Source: Haplomitrium mnioides (lineage: Eukaryota > Marchantiophyta > Haplomitriopsida > Calobryales). Taken from it: 54,610 nucleotides of DNA. Shown here piece after piece: positions 45,683-54,610 of this stretch. Under the pieces are notes generated by a model that worked only from the letters and a program-made list of their open reading frames with translations, was not told the DNA's origin and ran no database searches. The number at the start of each line of letters is the position of its first letter. Position 1 is the first letter of the stretch. The position numbers were made by a program, and so were the translations under genes. The stretch is from the NCBI GenBank assembly GCA_049999725.1, contig JBNGIS010005251.1, positions 1-54,610 of the forward strand, read 5' to 3'.

Positions 45683-47391
45683 GAACACTGCCAGCTACTA
45701 TTCAAGCAATGGCAAAGGAAAACTGCTCAGCCAAACCAGAAATGGATCAAAGTGGATCTAATGATAGTCAGCACAGATGAGCATATCTTCAGCCTTCACG
45801 TTCTAAATAATAGGGGAAGCATCTGCAATTATCATTCCAACATTCCAGCATATACCCTCTTGCACCAAAGGTGCTTTGTTGTGATCAATCGATCCAGCGT
45901 ATCCTCAAACCACTATCTTCATCCACACAATCTTCTTGCAGCAACTGAGCCGATACTTCCATGCCAGGAATGCATCTGGCTACATTCGATCGACTATCTT
46001 GAAAAGCGAGCATATTTCTGCACCTTCTACACATTAACAAATCGATGAAATAGCAGCAACAACCTTTTTCGTAGTCTTTCTCCCTACTACCATGACTTCT
46101 TGCAGTAGCCTAATCCATCACAGTTCTTTGTCGGCAATTTTCCACATCCCCTAGACTGAGCGCCCTAATCTTTAGCTCTAATTTTCCTTCACATTTATTA
46201 TATTTCCTTGTTTAAACCTTATTTCTATTATTCTCTCTTATTTCCATTTTCATAAGACTTGGTTTATTTTACAAACCATCTATTAATCTTAGTTAATTCT
46301 AATTTTTTTCATAGGGTTTATCTTTTATTTCTCATGTTGATTCCTCATATGTGAGGTTGTGGCACTATTTACCTAGTAGTTGAAGGAGGGGTTTAATAAA
46401 GCCAAACTTTATAATCGATTGAACTCTTAGCATACATAGAGCAACATGATATTAAGATTAGATGCTGTGTACTAATTTATTGTTAGTAACTCCATTAGGT
46501 TAATCCTAATCTTAGGAATGAGGTTAACTAAAGCATCATTGTATTATTGAATATAAGAATATGAGATAAGAGATTGAGAGGAGAGAAGTATTCATCACAC
46601 AAGCTATGAGCTAATAGTCATCATGTTGAATGCTTATTGCATGTTTTGTTTCAACACCTTATCAACACTTAGCTTTTGTTGTTTATAGAAAAAATTTAAA
46701 TTATTTTTCTCATCTTTTCTATAATTTTTATACTTTGTAAGTTTTTTTCTATAGAAAATTTTTCTTTTCGAATTTTATATTCTTGAATACTTATAAGTCA
46801 TATTCAATATACTATTTATATTATTTCTTTTTATTTTTCTTTTTGCTTTGCTGAGATCTGTTATTTTTACAAATTCAATATTTTACAACATAATATTATA
46901 TTATATTGGATTGAGATGAATCTTTGATAAGCAGATGTGGACTTGAAAATTTTTGCAATTGGAGGCAAAATTGGAGTCGCTCAGAGGAGGACTCAAGGTT
47001 GCCCATCAATTGCGCATCTATTACAACTCGAATTACAAAGAATGATGCAAGATTAAGAATGATTGCTTCGAATCAGATTTTTGAAAGTTTTCAGTACAAA
47101 TCACCATTTGCGACAAATTTTGTTTCAAAATGATCAAGAGGATGTGCGTGGAGTGATTTTGAAGACATTGTGCTTTTAATCAATCGATTTGATTGAGAAT
47201 TGAAAGAGAATTCTCAGATTTCAAACGACTGAAATTGTGAGAAATTTACAGTCACGATCTTCAAGAGTGGTGAAACATTGATCTATTGGCATTTTGGCGT
47301 TGATAAACTTTAATTGAAAAGGAGTCTTTTCAGTGGAAAAATGGCAATATATCCCTATTTCAATATCCCTATTTCAACATCAGTTTGCAAA

Positions 47392-47393
<2 letters not shown>

Positions 47394-47425
<32 letters not shown>

Positions 47426-47432
47426 CTTTTTT
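47394..47432. repeat. Poly-T tract
   Basis: There are 32 consecutive T, one C, then six T. It could be the reverse-strand poly-A tail of a retroposed sequence, but no LINE or SINE body is recognised beside it. Confidence 0.9.
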
Positions 47433-48670
47433 GAAGGCTTGTTGGAACTTCGATAAATCAGCTTTTTAGCGAAAGTTTGACACAACCTTTTTGGGTAAAA
47501 CTTGAAAGTTCAAAGCTGTTTCTTAAGAATTGTATGTGTGCTTTATCACCATTTTGGTAATTTTATTATTAAACTTTTGAAAGTTCGAAACGAGTGCACC
47601 GATAAGAACTGAAAGTTTGAAAGTTCAAAGGCTTCTTGTGCTACAAAATTGTGATTTATCCTTATTTTGGAAATTTTATTCCTAAAATATTGAAAGTTTG
47701 ACGATGTTGTTTGGGTGAATCCGAAAAGTTTGAAAGGCTTGAAGGATTACTCAGAAATTTGGGGGAAAAAAAAAACTATAATAGCTCGGAGGGGAAGCCA
47801 CCCTTTTTATATTTTTGACTCATCTGCTACTGCCCAGTGGTACAATTGGAGATGCTAGAGCCAAACCCCATCCCTAGATGCACGGAGTGAGGGGGTCTGT
47901 TATAAGGAACCATTGAAGGATGAATGTGTGAGTTGTTTATGTAGATTGAGGTGTTTTTCTCATTCTGCTTATGGGATTTCTTACAAGTCTATGGTGAAGC
48001 GACACTTGGTATGGGAACAAAGCTGACATCCGAAGCTACAAATTGCTTTCCGATCTTGTTAAATTACCCGAAGCAGCAGGATCGCTCCCGACCCTACACT
48101 AAGTATACCGAACCTGTATTACGTATTTCACGAAGCACTACAACGCTCTTGAACCTAATTTGGATAACAAACGTACCTATTCCAAGAGGAAGAGAGATTT
48201 GCTTGTGGAAATCAAATTTTATACATTCATCTCGTTAGTTTTTATGACTTTGAGCATACAAGAAGGATTGCCTGCTTAAGGCGAAAATTTCCAGCTATCA
48301 TTTACACATTTTGGTGGAGAATTGGCTACAATCTGTGCTTTTAATTTTCTGATTCTTTGAAACAGAACAACATAGCATTCATGTTATTATCGAGAGTGAA
48401 TTTGTGTATGGAAATGGACACACAAAAGTTATTTGGAGTTTGATGGAACCAGAACTCTATTTTGTGATTTAAAGCTGAATCATCTCACCTATTAATTTAT
48501 CATTCAGATCTGGTCAAACTTCTACTTGACATGCACATTCACTCCATTCCACTAAATTACCTATTTTGGGATCATAGATACTATCTATCTATCAGATTGG
48601 AGTCATAATACATCATATAATTATTCAAAACAAGCCTATATACCTATACCATCATATCACATTCTACAAT

Positions 48671-48742
48671 ACTATGTTTTTACATAGATAGAAAACCTGA
48701 TACCGAGACTACTATGTTTTTACATAGATAGAAAACCTGATA
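48671..48742. repeat. Direct repeat of about 34 bp
   Basis: ACTATGTTTTTACATAGATA...AAAACCTGATAC occurs twice, separated by CGAGACT-like bases. Each unit also holds a CTATGTTTTTACATAG inverted repeat. Confidence 0.85.
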
Positions 48743-49695
48743 CTAGACTAGAATAGCAGGGAGCATATATGTTTTTGAGATAAAATTGATAGACTAATAT
48801 TTTACAATACCTATACTCTATTCTCTACTAATGAACAAAATTGAGAATAAGTGTTTGTAACGTTCAGAATATAGAATCTACCACACTATTCTATAAGTGG
48901 CAAATAGGTTTAAACTAGTTAGTTGGCTCATATTTTTGACCAAATCTGAGCAGGCTAGTAGCCACAACTAATCCATATTGTTTATAACTATCTACTTGAC
49001 CACATAAATTATCAATCTTATTATTTTATCACAGCTATAAATTCAAGACTTCTGGTTCATCACTATAGGAGTTGGTTACATATCTTGGAAATCTGATCAA
49101 ATTTCAACTGCCTGATGCAGCCTAGAGAATACAGCTTATTATATCAGATTTGGAGGTGACATCAGGGCTACTACAAGAACCTGCACCAACATTCATTTTT
49201 AAAAATATAGAGTCAACCCTTTGCTTATTGCAAGAAGAAGAGGGAAGCATTTTTCATAATAACTCTATTAAATAGCCGCTACTTTGAACTAGGAACAGGC
49301 TACTCAGAACAAGGACTTTTTTTTTTTTTGGGAAAAATTGTGATTTTTGAATTTAAAAACATTAAAAACAAGGTTATTTTTTAAAAACAGAAAGTACATG
49401 AGTTTTTTGGTTTTTTTTTTGTCATTTCAACAATCGTGATAGAGCGAAAGTCAATTTCATTATGCAAAATCAGTCAATATTAGTAGTTTTTATGAAAATA
49501 TTGAGAGACTCAAATTTGATGAAAAACATAAAAATTATAATAAGTTTTCATCAAAAAATTGCATTTATTATTGATTACAATTCTAAGTCCAAAAGATGAA
49601 TTACACATCAGAAGAAACTATTTTCAAATATGTTTGATTGCACAAGCTCTAGGTGGGCCTAGACATGGTGCTCTTTCAAACCTTTTTGTTGGAAA

Positions 49696-50402
49696 AAAAA
49701 TTACAAAACATAAAGAAAAAGCCCGACGGGACTTGAAATCAAGGGAATGAGTTTGCAATGGTAAATACAAAAACAAAGAAAATGAAAAATTGCATAGATT
49801 TAGGAGCTTTATTTTAAACATCAAGTAAGAAGGCAACTTTCACTTGTAGTTGCAAATCCATGCAATCAAAAGTGAACATGGTCTTTCAAAAAGGTTACAT
49901 CATTGGAAAACAAATTACAAAACATAAAGAAAAAGCCCGATGGGACTTGAAATCAAGGGAATGAGTTTGCAATGGTAAATAAAAAAACAAAGAAAACGAA
50001 ACATTGCATGGATTTAGAAGCTTTATTTTAAACATCAAGTAAGAAGGAAGCTTTCACTTGTAGTTGTAAATTCATGTAATCAAAAGTGAACATGGGCATT
50101 CAAAAAGGTTATATCATTGGAGAAAAATTACAAAACATAAAGAAAAAGCCCGATGGGACTTGAAATCAAGGGAATGAGTTTGCAATGGTAAATACAAAAA
50201 CAAAGAAAATGAAANNNNNNNNNNNNNNNNNNNNNNNNNNNNNNNNNNNNNNNNNNNNNNNNNNNNNNNNNNNNNNNNNNNNNNNNNNNNNNNNNNNNNN
50301 NNNNNNNNNNNNNNAAACATCAAGTAAGAAGGAAGCTTTCACTTGTAGTTGCAAACCTATGCAATCAAAAGTGAATATGGGATTTCAAAAAGGTTACATC
50401 AT
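49696..50402. repeat. Tandem repeat of about 214 bp with a gap
   Basis: AATTACAAAACATAAAGAAA recurs at about 49699, 49913 and 50126, with GGGACTTGAAATCAAGGGAA and AACATCAAGTAAGAAGG following each. Some 3.3 units are present; the third is interrupted by 100 N (50215-50314). No coding potential. Confidence 0.9.
50215..50314. other. Assembly gap of 100 N
   Basis: This is a fixed-length gap inside the third unit of the 214-bp repeat. If the unit is complete, about 60-70 bases would suffice to bridge it, so the N count is a placeholder or the array is collapsed. Confidence 0.95.
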
Positions 50403-50671
50403 TTAAAAATATTTCATAGTTCAACGAAGCATATACAGAAACGTATTATAGTTTAGAATCAAAAAGACAATAGCTAAGGAGATTGAATTAAAATTGTAAA
50501 AAAGAAACATCTACAAGTTTTAGACTTGATTCAACCAAACAAAGGTCTCAAGATCTACAAAAGAGTCTATGACTTGTGTATCAAAAGAAGTTGTAATCAG
50601 TAGTCTTTATATGAAGAAGCTTAAGGATTGTACAGGAGAAGTAGAACTTGTGGAAGGCATAGACTTCCACC

Positions 50672-50885
50672 CCAAGGTCTATGTACGTATAGGAATCCAA
50701 GCTCAACATATGAACACTCTACCCCAAAGTCTCTGCACGCTTAGAAATCCAAGCTCAATATGTGAACATTCCACCCCAAATTCTATGCGTACATAGGAAT
50801 CCGAACTCACCATTTGAACACTCCACCCCAAAGTCTGTACATGTATAGGAATCTGAACTCATCATTTGAATATTCCACAACAAAG
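50672..50885. repeat. 53-bp tandem repeat carrying degenerate palindromes
   Basis: Four units each read roughly CCCCAAAGTCTATGYRYRYAT, AGGAATCCAAGCTCA, then YATATGAACACTCYAC. The palindromic part is TCTATGTACGTATAGGA in the first unit and TTCTATGCGTACATAGGA in the third. The open frame across this block (50569-50796) is produced by the repeat. More palindromes follow to 51055, including CTATGCGCGCATAGG at 50960-50974. Confidence 0.8.
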
Positions 50886-51457
50886 ACTGACAAAAACCTA
50901 GGTTTTAGGTTCCGTAGAAGATTATTTGTACGATGTACGTTTCGCTTGCAAATCAAAGTCTATGCGCGCATAGGGTTCACACTTCTACAACCAAGGATGC
51001 AGACTATAATCGTTCTATTTTTTGCAACAAACTCTATGCACGCAAAAGATTTCGATTTCTAATTCGGAATCTAAAAGTAAAAATGGGTACAAAGCTCTTC
51101 ATCTGAGTCAAACAACGCTAAGGGTTTTAATTTTTACAACAAAGTCTTACAAAGAAAAGAAAAGCTAGTCAATTTTGGTAGATGCTTTAGCGAGATAATA
51201 ACCTTAAAAGTTGAAAACAAAATACTTACATTTTGAAGAAAATATTTCTACAAAGCAAATACAAATATTAACTATAAATTTAAGTTTCATTTACACAGAA
51301 TAACATTAAAATTGGAATAATTTATAGTCACAAGTTCAAGTTGGCAAAAAAATCCAACAAGTTACTAAAAACGAATTTCAAGTACATTTGAAAATGATCA
51401 TCTTAAATTACACCATACTTGCAAATACAAAATATAAAACAAATTTCTTGAAGGACT

Positions 51458-54400
51458 TTAGTCGCTGGTCTCGACTTCTTCGAATTCAGCTTCAAAAGAT
51501 TCATCTAGGTTTGCTTGATCTGTCTCAGTGTTAATGACACTAATTGAATCTCTTTGAAACATTTCAAGATTGAGGGCTTTTTGTCTTTCATACTCAAATA
51601 GATTTGCTTTAATGGGAGCTAGAGTGGTTTTCTTCAATTAGTTTTTTTTGGTAAGAAGAAAATCAAAAGACAAAATCTTGATTTGTGTCACATCAAGTAC
51701 ATCAATATGTAACTTGGATTTGCATTTCTCTTTTGTTGCTGCTATTTTTTCTTGGAAGTATTGACTAGAAAATGTATCTTTAGCCAAACAAGCAAACCAT
51801 TGAGCTCATACTCATTTCGGGTTTGGAGAATCTTCCTCATCAAATGACAAACTTTGAAAACCTATGGCAACCCAAAATGATTTGCTCTTTGGATCTAGAG
51901 ACACAACAACACAAATAAACATTCCGGCTTTCATCTCATGTAGATTGCCGAATTTATGCCCATATCGAGTATTGTGCAAAAGAGTCCCTTCTCGTGGCCT
52001 AGATGCTCCATCATAGATTGCTCGACATGTAGAAAGTATTTGCTATACCGGAGTATCTTCTTCTGTTTGTTGGGCAAACATTTTGAAAATCATTACAAAT
52101 GTTTGACTGTTGTGAAGGTGGAAAGGTAAATTTTGCTTCAAGTCGTTGTCTTATTTTTTCAAGGATGTAGGTCGCAATCTCTTGTTGGGCAAGAAAAAAT
52201 TCATTCCACCATTGAATATCAGAATCTATAAAGAACTTGTAGCAGTTCTCACTTATGTTGTCCCTTATTGAAAATACCACGTTCTTGGCATCCACTTCTT
52301 TTTTTTTTTTCCTTTTGAGATCGTTTTATTTCAGAATATGCCTTGAGAGGAATCAACATTGAACTCAAAATTTCTCTGTCTACTTCAGGTAGGCACTTGA
52401 GTTGACAAATACCATTTGCAGATAGCGAAAATTCATCTGTTGAAAATTGTTTGCTCCAAATCTTTGTCTTTGAATCATTCAATTGGAACTTGAATTGTTG
52501 ATTAAAAGTAATACTATGTATCCTTTGAACCGGAGAAGGAAGTTGTTGCAGAAACAATTTGAAATCTCAAGTTTCTAGCAAAAAGTCACATGAGGTATAG
52601 AATTGTAGGATAATTAAAGCGCCTTGCTAAGACTCGTAATTATGAAAGCTTTGACATGCTTTAAACGTTTCTAGAATCGACTTAACATTTGATCGATTTG
52701 ATCATGAGCATGGCCAAGCATGAGAAATACCACCTTGATTTTTCAAAAACATTATTAGCAATAAAGAGACTAAGATATCCAAATAGCATAGAATTTTTTT
52801 TCTTTCGTGTTGTGCTATCCAACTGAAGATACAAAATTGGAGGCAATGGGCCTTCAAAGTCATATAATATTTTGTTGAGCACAGTAATTGTCAAATTAGA
52901 ACTACTTCTCAAGTTTTCATACGTTAAGAAGATCCTCGAAGAAAGAGCATGATTGAATATTAATGCATCAATAACATGCACACCCATCAAACAATCTTTA
53001 TCAATGTTTTTTGGTGGCGATGACGAGTGTGGAATAGGAGTTTTCTTTTGATCCATTCCATCAATAAAAATTCCCAAGTACTTTTGACCATCGACAAAAC
53101 ATTTTCTTCGATGGTTGGTAAGTTTTGATCTTTCTTTCATTTGTTGGTCACGATATAGAAACAATTGGCGATTATATTTGACTGCATCATCTCAAAGCAT
53201 GAAGGATGTAAAACTAGTTCAGTAAAACATATGTCGATACTTATAACTTCAAAACACAACCTTAGGTGTAAATAATATTCAAGTCATCTTCAACAAATGT
53301 TTGAATTTATTTAAACGAACATTTTGTAAAAGATTAAAAACAAACTTTAGGTAATTTTAAAAAAGGAAAATCTATTTCGAGAAGAAAAAAACAAGACTTG
53401 CAAACAAAGGTTACTAGAACACATCTTCTGAGCGTCTAGGATGAGTGGAGACAACAATTGATCGTATGCGCATATAGGACCAATACAACAACACCAATAT
53501 CATAGCTTGTTGTGAATGTTGTCGCGATTGGTTTTAAAAGAATTAAGAACAAATCCTATGCGCGCATAGGATTTGCGAACAACAAAAAACATTTTTTCAA
53601 AATTTTTTAACATTAGCTGTTCATTTAAAGGAACAAAAACAAAACTTGTTATAAGACTAAGGTCACCACAACAATCAAATTCATTTTATGGCTTTATTTG
53701 ACTGCACTACAGACAAGGTTAAAATTGAAATATTAAACAGTAGAGAGTCTATGCGAGCATAGAATCTCTTCTCACAACTCAACTTCCTAAGAATTATTCG
53801 ACTCTTATCTTTTTTGCTAAATAACTTCAAAAAAAATATATCTTTTAGTTGTAAGTTGAGAAAACATAACATCTCTAAAACTAAACTTTGAGTCTAGGAA
53901 AGAAAGGATAGATTAACCAAATGTGTTAAAAGAGAAGAAAGTTTGTTTTTTTATTGGACTCCAAGACAGATTTTTCTCGCAAAGATTTTATTTCTTTGTA
54001 TGTTTCACAAACAGCAAATCTATTGCATTTTGAAAATTTTACATTTGGAAAATGAGTTCTCCAATGTTTTGTAAAACCCGAGAAACAAATAATACAATAA
54101 GGATCTTTCTCTTTCAAATAAGTTGTGTAGTAGTCATAAACTTCCTATTTTGTAAATTTATCGAGCAAGTGGTACACTTCATGAGTGGGCATTCTCTCAC
54201 AATGTCCTTGGAAAAAATTTTCCATCCACTCATGCATAAAAACTCCTTTAGTAGGCAATTCTCTTTTTCCAAAATTGCCTCTAGGATATGCATTTTTAAG
54301 ATTTTGAATCCTTTGGATTCTATCATTCCCTACTGCTAATATTAATTTGAAGGCTCTTCTACAGACAAAGGTACGGCCAAGCAGTGTAAACCGATTTTCA

Positions 54401-54610
54401 ACATCGGAGTCTTTTCTTGATATTCCCCACTACATTGTGATATCACGATTCTTCATGCTTTGTCAAAAGTACGTTTCTCTTATAATTTTCAAAAAATCTG
54501 TCTTGCACAACAACAAGCAATGATTTCGACAACAAGAAATTATCTTCAATTTAGAAATGGACATTGGATTCAGCTTTTCTTTCACAAGGCTCTCGTCATG
54601 ATGGAATTTC
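51458..54610 (-). pseudogene. DUF7869-type transposase-like gene, right copy, cut by window edge
   Basis: Read on the minus strand from 54610: SKLKIISCCRNHCLLLCKTD, then GFTKHWRTHFPNVKFSKC and IKSLREKSVLES (54117-53926), an intron with palindromes, then NRQLFLYRDQQMKERSKL, YLGIFIDGMDQKKTPIPHSS, LPPILYLQLDSTTRKKKN (53164-52700), MLGHAHDQIDQMLSRF in a shifted frame (near 52720-52670), a C-terminal part (QRIHSITFNQQFKF; WWNEFFLAQQEIATYI), GMFICVVVSLDPKSKSFWVA and an acidic end EAEFEEVETSD with TAA at 51458. It keeps the IDGMDQ block missing from the left copy but has QLDSTTRKKKN for the more usual QLDN..RENKN. Frameshifts and stops indicate a pseudogene. Confidence 0.72.
53455..53775. repeat. 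Palindrome cluster in DUF7869-type intron 2 (right)
   Basis: GTATGCGCATATAGGACC near 53467, perfect CCTATGCGCGCATAGG at 53555-53570 and TCTATGCGAGCATAGAATC near 53747 lie in the intron between the two main conserved blocks. They line up with sites at 28735-29120 in the left copy. Confidence 0.7.

Larger units (their letters stand above)
44999..49695. other. Long stretch without a supported gene
   Basis: The stretch is mainly AT-rich. Features inside are small: a perfect 45-bp tandem duplication (45593-45682), a 32-base T run (47394-47425), loosely repeated GAAAGTTTGAAAGTTC phrases (47440-47765) and a direct repeat of about 34 bp (48671-48742). Open frames at 45599-46048, 46924-47133 and 47951-48238 have no motif I can identify. 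A possible LTR edge at 46481 and another at 47900 are weak. Confidence 0.5.

Noticed and set aside
45599-46048. 149-codon frame, with a vague resemblance to PPR-type sequence on the opposite strand
   Set aside because: Its start lies in a recent 45-bp duplication. The reverse-strand reading (a GxVYAGMLE-like phrase) has too many stops and too few repeat positions to call a PPR gene.
46924-47133. 69-codon frame
   Set aside because: Composition and neighbours give no sign of coding, and no related sequence was seen.
47394-47432. Reverse-strand poly-A tail of a LINE or SINE
   Set aside because: No reverse transcriptase, tRNA-like promoter or target duplication is visible beside the T run.
47890-47920. 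Possible polypurine tract and LTR start (GAGTGAGGGGGTC then TGTTATAAGGAACC)
   Set aside because: Two pyrimidines separate the tract from TG and no second LTR or pol domain lies within reach.
47951-48238. 95-codon frame of balanced composition
   Set aside because: No motif, splice partner or second copy in the window; it cannot be told from chance.

Overview
The window reads as repeat-dense nuclear DNA of a land plant, probably heterochromatic. The evidence is plant-type Ty1/copia and chromodomain-bearing Ty3/gypsy elements, introns with plant-like GTAAGT/TGCAG-style borders, a bulb-lectin-like secreted protein, and very AT-rich intergenic sequence. Three N runs show it comes from a draft assembly. 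I cannot fix the species. The transposase-like DUF7869-type gene and the satellite-rich context would suit a non-seed plant, but that is a guess. The only intact-looking host gene is a small secreted lectin-like protein on the minus strand near 32.2-32.7 kb.

Layout. 1-1061: leader-like sequence without a recognisable gene. 1062-5055: a decayed Ty1/copia element with an internal deletion and a short 3' LTR. 5.07-5.8 kb: AT-rich sequence. 5.8-17.5 kb: a satellite of about 165 bp per monomer, cut at 8983-12075 by what looks like a 3.1-kb solo LTR with a perfect 5-bp target duplication. 17.5-29.8 kb: a compound block separating the satellite from its third segment (29.8-31.8 kb). 31.8-33.5 kb: single-copy-like sequence with the lectin gene. 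33.5-44.2 kb: an inverted relative of the 18.3-27.5 kb block. 44.6-45.0 kb: another copia remnant. 45-49.5 kb: mostly featureless, with small repeats. 49.7-50.9 kb: 214-bp and 53-bp tandem repeats. 51.4-54.6 kb: a second large copy of the DUF7869-type gene, running off the window.

The most unusual content is a recurrent two-gene module. Two genes face away from each other across a conserved promoter of about 460 bp (ATG to ATG 456 bp in one copy and 460 bp in the other). One encodes a protein family I do not recognise (called the KLYWY family here, after a conserved N-terminal motif). The other encodes a protein with the signature blocks of DUF7869-type, transposase-like proteins (IDGMDQ, LQLDNATRENKN, GHxHDQIDQ). 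Both genes have introns, and particular introns at matching positions in both copies carry clusters of short CG-rich palindromes centred on ATGCGCGCAT. Module copies lie at 18.3-29.8 kb and, inverted, at 33.8-43.6 kb; the transposase half of another lies at 51.4-54.6 kb. All are now pseudogenes.

Both copies of the KLYWY gene were later split by the same family of Ty3/gypsy chromovirus (433-bp LTRs), at different exonic sites and both antisense to the gene. The uninterrupted paralogue gives the empty site for each insertion.
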